This document shows, piece after piece, positions 1 to 10,826 of a DNA stretch of 64,000 nucleotides. The notes beneath the pieces are model-generated. The model had not been told where the DNA came from. It worked only from the letters and a program-made list of their open reading frames with translations, and searched no databases. The DNA lies in contig NZ_MIHA01000004.1 in the NCBI RefSeq assembly GCF_001722335.1, positions 248,001-312,000 on the forward strand, read 5' to 3'. The position numbers were made by a program, and so were the translations under genes. Every line of letters starts with the position of its first letter. The stretch's first letter is position 1. This DNA is from Mycolicibacterium flavescens. GTDB taxonomy: Bacteria; Actinomycetota; Actinomycetes; Mycobacteriales; Mycobacteriaceae.

Positions 1-1569
1 ATGGACTGGGACGCCGAGCACATCCTGCTGCGCACCGTGCGCTGCGTCAGCGGCACCGTCGAGCTGGTGATGAACTGCGAGCCGGCGTTCGACTACCACC
101 GCATCCCGGCGACCTGGGAGTACTCGGCGCAGGCCTACGGCGAGGCGATCGCGCGGGCCAGCCGCGACGCCGACGCGCATCCGACGCTGCGGCTCACCAC
201 GAACCTGCGGCTGGGGCTGGAGGGCCATGAGGCGCGGGCCCGCACCCGGATGAAGGAGGGCGACAACGCGTTCGTCGCGCTGTCGTGGTCCAAGCATCCG
301 GCGCCGCAGACCTACGACGAGGCCGCCGACAAGATGTGGCAGACCAGCGAAGCCTGGCGCCAGTGGATCAACGTCGGCGACTTCCCGGACCACCCGTGGC
401 GGGCGTACCTGCAGCGCAGCGCGTTGACGTTGAAGGGGCTGACCTACTCCCCGACCGGCGCGCTGCTGGCCGCGCCGACCACGTCGCTGCCGGAAACCCC
501 TCAGGGCGAACGTAACTGGGACTACCGCTACGCGTGGGTGCGGGACTCGACGTTCGCACTGTGGGGTCTGTACACGCTGGGGCTGGACCGCGAGGCCGAC
601 GACTTCTTCGCGTTCATCGCCGACGTGTCGGGCGCGAACAACGGTGAGCGCCACCCACTTCAGGTGATGTACGCCGTCGGCGGCGAACGCACGCTGGTCG
701 AGGAGGAGCTGCCGCACCTGTCCGGCTACGACGGGGCCCGGCCGGTGCGCATCGGCAACGGCGCCTACAACCAGATGCAGCACGACATCTGGGGCACCAT
801 GCTCGATTCGGTGTACCTGCACGCCAAGTCGCGCGAGCAGATCTCCGACACGCTGTGGCCGGTGCTCAAGCAGCAGGTCGAAGAGGCGATCAAGCACTGG
901 AAGGAGCCCGACCGCGGGATCTGGGAGGTCCGCGGCGACCCGCAGCACTTCACCAGCAGCAAGATCATGTGCTGGGTCGCGTTGGATCGCGGCTCGAAAC
1001 TGGCCGAGTTCCAGGGCGAGAAGTCCTATGCCCAGCAGTGGCGCGCGATCGCCGAGGAGATCAAGGCCGACGTGCTCAAGCACGGCGTCGACAAGCGCGG
1101 GGTGCTGACCCAGCGCTACGGCGACGACGCGCTCGACGCGTCGCTGCTGCTCGCGGTGCTGACCCGCTTCCTGCCGCCCGAGGACCCGCGGGTGCGGGCG
1201 ACGGTGCTGGCGATCGCCGACGAGCTCACCGAGGAAGGCCTGGTGCTGCGCTACCGCGTCGAGGAGACCGACGACGGGCTGTCCGGCGAGGAGGGCACGT
1301 TCACGATCTGCTCGTTCTGGTTGGTGTCGGCGTTGGTCGAGATCGGCGAGATCAGTCGGGCCAAGCATCTGTGTGAGCGGTTGCTGTCGTTCGCCAGCCC
1401 GCTGCACCTGTACGCCGAGGAGATCGAGCCGCGCACCGGCCGGCATCTGGGCAACTTCCCGCAGGCGTTCACCCATCTGGCGTTGATCAACGCGGTGGTG
1501 CACGTGATCCGCGCCGAGGAGGAGGCCGACAGCTCCGGGGTCTTCGTCCCGGCCAACGCCCCGATGTAG
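1..1569 (+). CDS. GH15 trehalase/glucoamylase-family protein, 3' part
   Basis: Glycoside hydrolase family 15 protein, orthologue by position and sequence of the Rv2402 trehalase-like proteins, expected to cleave alpha-glucosidic bonds in trehalose or related glucans in the cytoplasm. The reading frame is open from the first base and the first ATG lies inside the family's N-terminal domain (family members have roughly 640-670 residues, 522 are present here), so the real start is upstream of the window. The (alpha/alpha)6-barrel signature RNWDYRYAWVRDSTF is near residue 170, and a Glu-rich GEEGTFTICSFW segment near residue 428 is where the catalytic acid is expected. It converges on the MetE-like gene across a long inverted repeat. 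Confidence 0.88.
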   Translation: MDWDAEHILLRTVRCVSGTVELVMNCEPAFDYHRIPATWEYSAQAYGEAIARASRDADAHPTLRLTTNLRLGLEGHEARARTRMKEGDNAFVALSWSKHPAPQTYDEAADKMWQTSEAWRQWINVGDFPDHPWRAYLQRSALTLKGLTYSPTGALLAAPTTSLPETPQGERNWDYRYAWVRDSTFALWGLYTLGLDREADDFFAFIADVSGANNGERHPLQVMYAVGGERTLVEEELPHLSGYDGARPVRIGNGAYNQMQHDIWGTMLDSVYLHAKSREQISDTLWPVLKQQVEEAIKHWKEPDRGIWEVRGDPQHFTSSKIMCWVALDRGSKLAEFQGEKSYAQQWRAIAEEIKADVLKHGVDKRGVLTQRYGDDALDASLLLAVLTRFLPPEDPRVRATVLAIADELTEEGLVLRYRVEETDDGLSGEEGTFTICSFWLVSALVEIGEISRAKHLCERLLSFASPLHLYAEEIEPRTGRHLGNFPQAFTHLALINAVVHVIRAEEEADSSGVFVPANAPM

Positions 1570-1585
1570 CTCACCTTTTCCTGCG

Positions 1586-1643
1586 CGAGCAGTCGCAAAG
1601 TGCCCTCATTTCGGCGGTTTTCAGGTCACTTTGCGTCTGCTCG
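1586..1643. terminator. Long inverted repeat, probable bidirectional terminator
   Basis: Positions 1586-1606 pair with 1623-1643 in 19 of 21 positions around a 16-base loop (outer arms CGAGCAG and CTGCTCG). It lies between two convergent stop codons (1569 and 1669), so it can end transcripts from both sides. The outer arms and the loop resemble the repeat at 26970-27027. Confidence 0.6.
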
Positions 1644-1668
1644 GCGTGGACCAACTCGGCAGAAAAAG

Positions 1669-2715
1669 TCAGCCGGCCAGCGCCGGTTCGCGGGCCGCGG
1701 CGTAGTCGCTCCACGCGACGAGCACCGCTTCGAGCTGTTCGGCCGAATGCCGACCGAGCCCGCACTCGGTCGAGATCCCGAACTCCGGCAGGAACTCCGC
1801 GGCCAACGCGGCCCGCGTCCTGGCGCCGTCCGCGCCGTCCTCGGCGTGCAGCAGACCGAGGTAGATCTCGGTGTCGGCCTCCAGCGCCAGCCCGCTCAGC
1901 GGCTGCCAGTGCGCGCGGCGGTTCCACGCCGCGACCGTCGCCGCCTGGATCGCGTCGATGCGGCGCGGCACATGCCGCGACAACCCGTTGGCCAGCGTGA
2001 CGATCGCCGACGCGTCGCGCGGCAGGATGTGCCGACCTCCGCGGGCGGCCGCCTCCTCGTCGGGCGGGTCGCCCATGAACGGCGAGGCACCGAACTTCGA
2101 ATCGCCGTAGCACAGATGGAATGTCAGCTCCGCGTCGTCGTGCACCCAGGACGCCAGCCGCGCGGTCGCCGCGAAGATCGGCTCGAACCCGCCGTACGGG
2201 TTGGGGAACCAGCCCTCGATCGTCGCCAGCTCGGTCGGCAGATCCCACTGGATCGCCAGATCGCCGGGCGGGATCGCCTCCTGCAGCGCGGCGACGCTGT
2301 CCTTGAGCGCCTGCTCGTAGGCGTAGGCGACCTCCACCTGGGAGTCGAAGTGCGCGAACGAGTTCACCGCGTTGAACGGCGTCGGGATCGACACCAGGAA
2401 GCGGGACCCGTCGGCCAGCACACCGTCGCGGCGGGCGGCGGCGAAGCGGGCGTAGGACTCGGCGGCCACGCTGTGATAGTCCAGCGCCCCGAACGCCACC
2501 GACGTGCCGGCCCGCACCCGGGCCTTGCCGTCGACGACCTCGAGTGTCGGGTTGTCCAGGAAGTGCCCGGCCTGGGTGAGCACCCAGTTGGCCCGGTCGC
2601 CGGGCTCGCCGTCGGGAACACGGGTCACCCCCGGCTGCAACCGGGAACCGACCAGCCGGAACGCGTCGTCGACCGTCGCGATGTTGATGCTGCCGGTGAG
2701 GTAGAAGCCTGCCAT
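1669..2715 (-). CDS. MetE-core-like (UROD/MetE-like fold) zinc protein
   Basis: A 348-residue protein resembling the C-terminal catalytic barrel of cobalamin-independent methionine synthase. The zinc ligands of MetE can be recognised: H200-L-C202-Y, a Glu near 279-283 and C318-G-L in a TECGL segment. It is half the length of full MetE and lacks the N-terminal barrel, like archaeal core MetE proteins, so methyl transfer to a thiol is plausible but the acceptor is unknown. The ATG at 2715 is preceded by GAAGGA about 7 bases upstream, which favours it over the longer frame reaching 2811. It lies 23 bases after an SfnB-like monooxygenase gene, which suggests a role in organosulfur metabolism (inference). 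Confidence 0.72.
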   Translation of the reverse strand: MAGFYLTGSINIATVDDAFRLVGSRLQPGVTRVPDGEPGDRANWVLTQAGHFLDNPTLEVVDGKARVRAGTSVAFGALDYHSVAAESYARFAAARRDGVLADGSRFLVSIPTPFNAVNSFAHFDSQVEVAYAYEQALKDSVAALQEAIPPGDLAIQWDLPTELATIEGWFPNPYGGFEPIFAATARLASWVHDDAELTFHLCYGDSKFGASPFMGDPPDEEAAARGGRHILPRDASAIVTLANGLSRHVPRRIDAIQAATVAAWNRRAHWQPLSGLALEADTEIYLGLLHAEDGADGARTRAALAAEFLPEFGISTECGLGRHSAEQLEAVLVAWSDYAAAREPALAG

Positions 2716-2738
2716 GGTGAATCCTTCGCTAGGAGTGG

Positions 2739-3971
2739 TCAGAGAAGGACACCGAGCCGCGGCGGCTTGGTGCCGTGAAGCGTGTAATTGCCGAGGTGGA
2801 CGTACTTCCACCGGGCCGGGTCGTGCAGCGAGTGCACCCGCACATTGCGCCAGTGCCGGTCCAGCGCATGCCCGCGGTCGGTGGCCGAGGCGCCCGCCAG
2901 TTCGAAGATGCCGCTGGCGATCTCGACCGCGAACTCCTGCGCGAGCGCCTTGGCCGCCGCCACCTTCAGCGACGCGGCCGCGGCCGCCTCGCGGGTCACC
3001 TCCGGGGCGGCCAGCGCCTCGTCGACCAGCGCGGCGCCCTGGGCCAGCAGCGCTTCCAGCGCGTACAGCCGGGCGGTGAGCTCACCGAAGCGACGCACCA
3101 CGTGCGGTTCGTCGCCGGCGTTGTCGACGCCGGCCTCAAACCAGGGCCGCGACTTGGTTGTGACGAACCGCGCGCCGTCTTCCAGTGCGGCACGGGCGAT
3201 TCCGATGTCGACCGCGGTGTGCAGCGCCTGGTCGAACGCGCCGAGGACCGCGGGCGGCGCGGTCACCGGGTCCGGGTCGGGCCCCTCGTCGATGACGAAG
3301 TCGGCGTCGACGGCGACGTTGTCGAACACCACCTCACCGCTGGCGGTCCCGCGCTGCCCGAAGGCCGACCACCGGTCCAGGTTCAACGTCACGCCGGGAT
3401 CGGTGGGCCGCACGAACACCGTTGCGCCGTGCGGTGGTTCGGTGCCCGCTATGCGGGCGGCGACGGCGATCCAGGCGGCGCCGAGGGTTCCGGTGGCGTA
3501 GTACTTGGTGCCGTCGAGCCGCCAGGTGCCGTCACCCTGACGTGTGACGGTGGTCCGCCGCTCGGCGCTGGTTCGGGTGCCGCGCTCGACGGTGGCGTTG
3601 CCCAGTTGCGCACCGGCGAGCACGTCGCGGTAGATGCTCGGCGCCGGTTCGGTGTTCTCCAGCCCGCTGATCGCGTGGGTGAGCACGAAATGTGACAGCA
3701 GCAGCTGACCGACCGCCGAATCCGCCTGCGACAGAATGCGCAGCACTTCGACGGCGGTCGCCCGCGGCAGGTCCGGACCGCCGTGCGCGGCGGGCACGAT
3801 GATGCCGAGCAGCCCGGATTCACCGATCTGGCGCAGTTGCTCCTGGGGCCAGACGCCGGTGAGTTCGCGCTCGACCGCGCCGGCCGCGATGTCCGCCGCG
3901 ATCGACTGCGCGATGCGCAGCGCCTCATCCGGCGAAGTGAGGACGGGCGTGGTGCTCTCGGTGGTGGTCAT
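2739..3971 (-). CDS. SfnB/DszC-like acyl-CoA dehydrogenase-fold monooxygenase
   Basis: Acyl-CoA dehydrogenase-fold flavoprotein of about 410 residues. The C-terminal sequence HWRNVRVHSLHDPARWKY and the missing catalytic Glu context place it with the SfnB, DszC and SoxC group, FMNH2-dependent oxygenases acting on sulfones or thiophenes, rather than true acyl-CoA dehydrogenases. The reduced flavin would come from a separate reductase not seen in this window. I chose the ATG at 3971; a TTG at 3980 is also in frame. It lies between the MetE-like gene and a LysR regulator on the same strand. The substrate cannot be read from the sequence. Confidence 0.75.
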   Translation of the reverse strand: MTTTESTTPVLTSPDEALRIAQSIAADIAAGAVERELTGVWPQEQLRQIGESGLLGIIVPAAHGGPDLPRATAVEVLRILSQADSAVGQLLLSHFVLTHAISGLENTEPAPSIYRDVLAGAQLGNATVERGTRTSAERRTTVTRQGDGTWRLDGTKYYATGTLGAAWIAVAARIAGTEPPHGATVFVRPTDPGVTLNLDRWSAFGQRGTASGEVVFDNVAVDADFVIDEGPDPDPVTAPPAVLGAFDQALHTAVDIGIARAALEDGARFVTTKSRPWFEAGVDNAGDEPHVVRRFGELTARLYALEALLAQGAALVDEALAAPEVTREAAAAASLKVAAAKALAQEFAVEIASGIFELAGASATDRGHALDRHWRNVRVHSLHDPARWKYVHLGNYTLHGTKPPRLGVLL

Positions 3972-4013
3972 GTTCAGCAACCTAAGTGGCTCGATGGTGC
4001 GGGGGAAGGCGGA

Positions 4014-4970
4014 TCAAGCGACGCTGAAGGGGCGTTCAGCAACGCTGTACACGGGCTGCGAACAAAATTGGGCGCCCGCCGCGCGGGCCAGCGAGACGAA
4101 AGTGCCGAGCGGTGTGCTGGCCGCCGGTTCGTGTGCCGTCGCGATCGCGATGCGTCGCACCGGCCGTCGCCCCAGCACGCGGCGCAGCACGACATCCGGG
4201 TGCGCACCGCCGTACGCCGCCAGCGACGGCACCAGCGACACCCCGAGACCGGCGGCCACCAGACCCTGCACGGTGGAGTAGCCCTCGGCACGGAACGTCA
4301 CCGAAGGAACGAAACCCGCCTGGCGGCAGGCCTGCTCGAACACCCGGACGTCGGGGCACACCCCGGTCTCGGTGCTCACGATCCACTGCTCGTCGGCGAG
4401 CGCGGCGAACGGCACCTCGGCCGCACCGGCCAGCCGGTGGCTCGCGGGCAGCACCACGTAGAACTCGTCGTCGTAGACGGGAACCCCGTGCAGCCGTGGG
4501 AACTCCGGCCGCTCGCCGGGGACTTCGGTGATCACCGCGGCGTCGACGTCGCCGGCGGCGAGCAGGCCCACCCCGTCGGCCGGGTCGGCCGCGACCAACT
4601 CGACGTCGACGTCGGGGCACAGCGCGCGGAACCGCGCGATCGCCGGCGGCAGGATGGTGGCGGCCGCGCTGGCGAACGAGGCGACGCGGATCGCGCCGGG
4701 CCGCGCGCTGCTCATCCGCGCCAGGTCCCGTTCGGCGGCGGCGATCGCGGGCAGGATCGCCTCGGCGTGCTCGAGCAGCCGGCTGCCCGCGGCGGTCGGT
4801 CGCGCCCCGTTGGGGCCGCGCACCAGAAGCGTCACGCCGATGTCGCGTTCCAGCGCCGTGATCTGTTGCGACACCGCCGATGTCGTGTAGTTCAGCGTCA
4901 CCGCCGCCGACGACAGCGAGCCGCTGCGCACAACCTCCTGCAGCACCACCAGCCGGCGAACATCGAACAC
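4014..4970 (-). CDS. LysR-family transcriptional regulator
   Basis: A 318-residue LysR-type regulator. The winged helix-turn-helix occupies about residues 1-60 (FDVRRLVVLQEVVRSGSLS, TTSAVSQQI), followed by a periplasmic-binding-protein-like effector domain from about residue 90. It starts with GTG directly behind a TAGATT -10 box, so the mRNA is probably leaderless. It lies 42 bases upstream of the SfnB-like gene and is probably transcribed with it, making it the likely regulator of the sulfur-type cluster. CysB-like or aromatic effectors cannot be told apart here. Confidence 0.88.
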   Translation of the reverse strand: MFDVRRLVVLQEVVRSGSLSSAAVTLNYTTSAVSQQITALERDIGVTLLVRGPNGARPTAAGSRLLEHAEAILPAIAAAERDLARMSSARPGAIRVASFASAAATILPPAIARFRALCPDVDVELVAADPADGVGLLAAGDVDAAVITEVPGERPEFPRLHGVPVYDDEFYVVLPASHRLAGAAEVPFAALADEQWIVSTETGVCPDVRVFEQACRQAGFVPSVTFRAEGYSTVQGLVAAGLGVSLVPSLAAYGGAHPDVVLRRVLGRRPVRRIAIATAHEPAASTPLGTFVSLARAAGAQFCSQPVYSVAERPFSVA

Positions 4971-4976
4971 GGCCGA

Positions 4977-4982
4977 AATCTA
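4977..4982 (-). promoter_or_regulatory. -10 box of the LysR gene
   Basis: TAGATT on the minus strand, six bases before the GTG at 4970. This spacing predicts that transcription starts at the start codon. Confidence 0.5.
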
Positions 4983-5024
4983 TCCGCGCCGGCGGCTCCC
5001 GCCGACAGTTGCGATCACCCCGAA

Positions 5025-6008
5025 TCAATCAGTACGCGACAGCGTGATCCCGTGGTGCAGCGCGGCGACGTCGGGGTGCGCCCGGGTGCGCGACTTCCAG
5101 GCGTTCTCGCCGTACGTGTTGAAGATCGGGTTGTCCGGATCGGCTTCCACACCGCGCGACAGCGCCGCGAGCTCCGGCGGCAGCTCGATGATCGGGATCA
5201 GCGCATCGAGCGCCGGGTTGAGGAAGTACGGGATCGACACCCGGTCGGCGCCCGGCGGCGGCGCCAGCACCCGGTGCCGGGTGGCGCGCAGATAGCCGCC
5301 CGTCGCGACCTCGAGCAGTTCGCCGATGTTGACGATCAACGCGTCCGGCAGCGGCGGGACGTCGATCCACTCCCCCGCGGCGCCCTCGACCTGCAGCCCC
5401 CGCGAGCCGGGCTCGACCAGCAGCAGGGTCAGCACGCCGGAGTCCTTGTGGGCGCCCACCCCCTGCGAGGTGTCCGCGGTACCGGGATAGCGCACCACCT
5501 TGAGCAGCGTGGCGGGGCGGTCGGCGAACGCCGCGTCGAAGGTGTGCTCGGCGGCGCCCAGCGACACCGCCCAGTGCCGCAGCAGTCGCAGCCCGACGCC
5601 GGACAGCGTGTCGGTCCAGTCTTCGAACGCGTCCCGGAAACCCGCGGGAACCGTCGGCCACAGGTTCGGTCCCTGCAGCCGCCAGTACCCCTCGGCGCCG
5701 TCGATGACCGGCCGCTCCGGGCCGATGTCGATCTGTTCGCGCCAGTCGACCTCACCGTTGGTCAGCTCACCGCCGATGCGCGAATATCCGCGGAACTGCG
5801 GGCTTTTCAGCTGGCTGATCTCGTTCTTGACCGCGGAGGGCAACGCGAAGAAGTTCCGGGCCAGGGTCAGCACCCGCTGCATCTGCGCGCGCGAGACGCC
5901 GTGGCCGACGAGGTAGAAGAACCCCGCGTCGTGGGCCGCCTCGCGCAGGCGCGCACGGAAGCGGCCGGGTTCGGTGTCGGCCTCGGCCAGATCGAGTACC
6001 GGAAGCAT
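5025..6008 (-). CDS. 2-oxoglutarate/Fe(II) oxygenase, isopenicillin N synthase-like
   Basis: Member of the non-haem iron, 2-oxoglutarate-dependent dioxygenase family with the DIOX_N and 2OG-FeII_Oxy layout. The protein begins LPVLDLAEAD, carries the VGHGVS motif of the N domain, and has the iron-binding H-x-D (AHKDSG) and distal His (TRHRVLAP) followed by an R-x-S (RVSIPYF) that binds 2-oxoglutarate. About 327 residues from the ATG at 6008; a GTG at 6044 would add 12. The substrate is unknown. It is separated by 54 bases from the LysR gene on the same strand and may be independent of it. Confidence 0.82.
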   Translation of the reverse strand: MLPVLDLAEADTEPGRFRARLREAAHDAGFFYLVGHGVSRAQMQRVLTLARNFFALPSAVKNEISQLKSPQFRGYSRIGGELTNGEVDWREQIDIGPERPVIDGAEGYWRLQGPNLWPTVPAGFRDAFEDWTDTLSGVGLRLLRHWAVSLGAAEHTFDAAFADRPATLLKVVRYPGTADTSQGVGAHKDSGVLTLLLVEPGSRGLQVEGAAGEWIDVPPLPDALIVNIGELLEVATGGYLRATRHRVLAPPPGADRVSIPYFLNPALDALIPIIELPPELAALSRGVEADPDNPIFNTYGENAWKSRTRAHPDVAALHHGITLSRTD

Positions 6009-6090
6009 GCGGCCATTGTGGGGCGCGACGGCCACGGCTGCCACCGCGGTTAACCGAGCGGACAGAGGTGTGAAGAAACCGTTGAACCGG

Positions 6091-6801
6091 CTACCGGGAG
6101 GCGTTGTCGACCATGCCGGCGGCGATCTCGGCCGCCTCCTCGCCGATCGTGTACCCGCACGCCCACGCCTCAGCGGTCAGGTTCGACACCACCGACAGCG
6201 CGTGCTGGCACGCCCAGCCTTCGGCGTCCTCCTGCGTGGTCACCTGGGTGATCAGCGTGTCCTCGGCTCGCAGCGCGTCGAGCGACCACAGATAGTCGTC
6301 GCCCGAACTTGTCACGACGACAGTCGAATCGCCGCAGTCTTCCCAGGCGACTTTCGATTCCTCGAAGAACTGCTGCGCCTCGTCGGCCGACGGGTAGAGC
6401 ACCGCGGTCTGCTCGACCCAGTGGGCGTTGTCCTCGTCGGGTTCGCGGGCGACCTGGTCGCGCATGTCGGTCCACCCGCTGCCGGCGTACACCGGTTCCT
6501 CCGCACCGTAGATCGCGCCGAGGCAGGCGGGGTCGGAGACGAGGTCGGAATGGTCGGTCATCTCCTCGAGCTCGGCGGTCACCTGCATCGTCGTCGAGCC
6601 CATGATCCCGTTCACCTCCCCGATGCTCAGCAACACATCGTCGAGTTGGGACGCCTCGAGCGGCGGCACGTCGAGCCGGCCGGCGCCGTGACCACGCACC
6701 GCGGTCCCCGACACCGTGCTCACGCACCCGCTGAGCAGCGCCGATACCGCGAGGACGGCGCCCGCGGCAAGAACCCGGCGAACCGTACCGATGAAGGTCA
6801 C
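6091..6801 (-). CDS. PknH-sensor-domain lipoprotein
   Basis: Secreted lipoprotein with a PknH-like extracellular sensor domain. A hydrophobic N-terminal segment ends in the lipobox LLSGC, so the mature protein is anchored to the outer face of the membrane. Cysteines at intervals (DPACLG, WEDCG, WACQ, WACGY) fit the paired disulfides of this domain. I place the start at the GTG at 6801; a TTG at 6828 is possible and neither has a clear ribosome site. The gene directly downstream on the other side of a 54-base gap encodes a paralogue. Confidence 0.75.
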   Translation of the reverse strand: MTFIGTVRRVLAAGAVLAVSALLSGCVSTVSGTAVRGHGAGRLDVPPLEASQLDDVLLSIGEVNGIMGSTTMQVTAELEEMTDHSDLVSDPACLGAIYGAEEPVYAGSGWTDMRDQVAREPDEDNAHWVEQTAVLYPSADEAQQFFEESKVAWEDCGDSTVVVTSSGDDYLWSLDALRAEDTLITQVTTQEDAEGWACQHALSVVSNLTAEAWACGYTIGEEAAEIAAGMVDNASR

Positions 6802-6855
6802 CGCGTAATTGTGACCGACCCGTGGCAAATTCGGGCAGTGGCCGTCAATTCGGGG

Positions 6856-7578
6856 TCAGCGCACGCCGATCTTCTGCAGCATCAGGTTGGCCACCGCCAC
6901 GGCATCGCGGGCCCCCGTCCCGTCCGGCCCGGCGGCGTCGCTGATCTCGACGTCGACCACGCAGTCCGCGGCCACACCGAGCGCGCGCTGGACCGTCGAA
7001 CCGGCGTCCTGCATCACGACCGCCGACACGATCGACGAGTCGACCCCCACGTCGGTGATCCGGCTCGACCCGTCGCCGCCGCGCTCGGGCTGCCGCAATT
7101 CCAGGGTCTTGCCGTTGCAGCGGTGCCATTTGTCGGCCGAGGCGGCGAAGAACTGCTGCGCGGCGTCGGCGTCGGCGAACTGGACGACCCCGAAGAACCC
7201 GGTTGCGCTGGGGCCGTTGGCATCTCCGCCCGCCCACGACTGGCTGACCACCGACCGCACCGGAGCCGACTGGTAGACGACCTTCTGCAACTGGTAGCCG
7301 GTGCTGACACAGTCGGGCGGGCTCGCCTCGGCCTCGCGCACACCCTGCAGCAGCATGTCGGGACCACCCTCGACGAGCTGACCCATCAAGCCGGCCGCGC
7401 CGAACATCGAGGTCATCTCCTCGACCGTCGGCAACGCCTGATCCAGCGTGCGGTCCGGCGACGGCGCCACCGCCTCGGCGATCCGCACGACCGGCGGCTC
7501 ACCGGCCGGGGACGCGCAGGCCGCCGCCAGGAGCGCGCACGCGCCCACCGCCGTCGTCACCGCAGCGCGCCTGCCCAT
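6856..7578 (-). CDS. lppR: LppR-like lipoprotein with PknH-like sensor domain
   Basis: A 240-residue lipoprotein, orthologue by position of Rv2403c (lppR), next to lepA. The signal peptide ends in the lipobox LAAACAS, and the rest is a PknH-type extracellular sensor fold with the typical QFADADAAQQFFAASADKW helix and DC/C pairs (PPDC, HRCN, AADC). The gene starts at the ATG at 7578, nine bases after the lepA stop, so it is probably expressed from the lepA transcript. Its ligand is unknown. Confidence 0.8.
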   Translation of the reverse strand: MGRRAAVTTAVGACALLAAACASPAGEPPVVRIAEAVAPSPDRTLDQALPTVEEMTSMFGAAGLMGQLVEGGPDMLLQGVREAEASPPDCVSTGYQLQKVVYQSAPVRSVVSQSWAGGDANGPSATGFFGVVQFADADAAQQFFAASADKWHRCNGKTLELRQPERGGDGSSRITDVGVDSSIVSAVVMQDAGSTVQRALGVAADCVVDVEISDAAGPDGTGARDAVAVANLMLQKIGVR

Positions 7579-7587
7579 CGGAGCGGA

Positions 7588-9468
<1,881 letters not shown>

Positions 9469-9521
9469 CAGCGTATCCAGGGAACGGCCCCGGCACACAA
9501 TCGCGCCGGGTGCGGCTCGCT

Positions 9522-9527
9522 TATGCT
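9522..9527 (+). promoter_or_regulatory. -10 box of the PemK/MazF-fold gene
   Basis: TATGCT, seven bases before the ATG at 9535. It predicts a leaderless transcript and argues against the earlier in-frame ATG at 9523, which lies within the box. Confidence 0.5.
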
Positions 9528-9534
9528 CGAAAAC

Positions 9535-10125
9535 ATGGCTCCGCCCTGGAAATCGTTCCAAAGATTCGCGGAGAACCTGGTGTTCAACGAGGCGCCGAAG
9601 GTCATCCGCCAGATCGGCCGGTCCGAGGCCGTGCAGCGTGGCATCGCGCAGGGCATCAAGGTCGGCCTCGACGTCATCGCGGGCCCCCCGAAGCAGGAGG
9701 CCGCGGCGATCACCGCGGGCCGGCCCGTCACCAGCAACGCGGTCCCGACCGCGCACCGCGCCCGCAAGGTCGTCTACGCCCCGGACCTCGACGGCCGCGC
9801 CGACCCGGGCGAGATCGTGTGGACCTGGGTGGTCTACGAGGACGACCCGACGCAGGGCAAGGACCGGCCGGTGCTCGTCGTCGGGCGCGACCGCGAAACG
9901 CTGCTGGGTCTGATGCTGTCGAGTCGGGACCACCACCGCGACGACCCGGACTGGGTCGGCATCGGCACGGGTACCTGGGATTTCGAGGGCCGGGAGAGCT
10001 GGGTGCGGCTGGACCGGGTGCTCGACGTGCCCGAGGAGGGCATCCGCCGCGAGGGCGCGATCCTGGAACGGCACAAGTTCGAAGTCGTCGCCGCCCGCCT
10101 GCGCGCCGAATACTCCTGGAGCTGA
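9535..10125 (+). CDS. PemK/MazF-fold protein, Rv2405-like
   Basis: A 196-residue protein, orthologue by position of Rv2405. The C-terminal half has the PemK/MazF-type beta-barrel signature ([13 protein letters not shown], then [11 protein letters not shown]), preceded by about 80 residues of helical N-terminal sequence that ordinary MazF toxins lack. No antitoxin gene lies next to it: lepA is divergent upstream and the GNAT gene convergent downstream. It may be an RNase toxin homologue or a domesticated member; the sequence does not settle which. Confidence 0.7.
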   Translation: MAPPWKSFQRFAENLVFNEAPKVIRQIGRSEAVQRGIAQGIKVGLDVIAGPPKQEAAAITAGRPVTSNAVPTAHRARKVVYAPDLDGRADPGEIVWTWVVYEDDPTQGKDRPVLVVGRDRETLLGLMLSSRDHHRDDPDWVGIGTGTWDFEGRESWVRLDRVLDVPEEGIRREGAILERHKFEVVAARLRAEYSWS

Positions 10126-10145
10126 AACCGGGCCAGCATTTGCGC

Positions 10146-10201
10146 GAACGTGCGCGTCTGTTCACGACACGCCGCCGCAAAACCGGCATTCGCGCACGCT
10201 C
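10146..10201. terminator. Inverted repeat between convergent genes
   Basis: GAACGTGCGCG (10146-10156) pairs with CGCGCACGCTC (10191-10201) at 10 of 11 positions around a 34-base loop. It lies between the stop codons at 10125 and 10221 of convergent genes, so it is a probable two-way terminator. Confidence 0.45.
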
Positions 10202-10220
10202 ACGGCACCGCGACCGTGCC

Positions 10221-10826
10221 CTACCGTGGCCTCCGCCACATGGGCCACAGCGACGGACCGCCCTCCGGCAACCGAATCTCCCCGGTGACGGTGAACCCGA
10301 AGCGCTCGTAGTACGGGATGTTGTCCGGGTTGCTCGACTCCAGATACGCCGGCGCGTACTCGGCGTCGCAGCGGTCCAACCGCGACCGCATCAGTGCCTG
10401 ACCGAAGCCGGTGCCGCGGACCGTCGGGTCGCTGCCGATCACCGCCAGATACCAGTGCGGCTCCTCGGGATGCTTCTCCTTCATCAGGTCCGAGACCAGC
10501 TGGCCGCGCTGCACATGCCTGCCGAACGCCCGGATGAACCCGGGCATCATCCGCAGCTCCTGCAGCCGGGACTGCTTCCATTTTCCCGGCGGGTCCCACA
10601 GCGCCGCCGCCCCGACGTGGTCACCGCCGGCGACCTCGGGGGCTCCGGTGCGCAGGTAGTGATGCCGGACCATGGTCGCGAACATCCGCGCGAGGGCCCG
10701 TTCCCGGGTGGCGTCGTCGGGCACCATCCACATCATCACCGGGTCGCGCTCGAAGGCACGCGCCAGCACCGCCCCCATCTGCCGCACGTCGCGCCGACGG
10801 GCGGCGCCCACCTGGATCTCAGCCAC
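10221..10826 (-). CDS. GNAT-family N-acetyltransferase
   Basis: A 201-residue GCN5-related acetyltransferase. The acetyl-CoA pyrophosphate-binding loop V-R-G-T-G-F-G lies near residue 140, after the beta-4 strand ([11 protein letters not shown]), and the C-terminal [12 protein letters not shown] is characteristic of the fold. The GTG start at 10826 overlaps the stop of the upstream CBS gene by eight bases, so the two are translationally coupled. The substrate is unknown. Confidence 0.85.
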   Translation of the reverse strand: MAEIQVGAARRRDVRQMGAVLARAFERDPVMMWMVPDDATRERALARMFATMVRHHYLRTGAPEVAGGDHVGAAALWDPPGKWKQSRLQELRMMPGFIRAFGRHVQRGQLVSDLMKEKHPEEPHWYLAVIGSDPTVRGTGFGQALMRSRLDRCDAEYAPAYLESSNPDNIPYYERFGFTVTGEIRLPEGGPSLWPMWRRPR

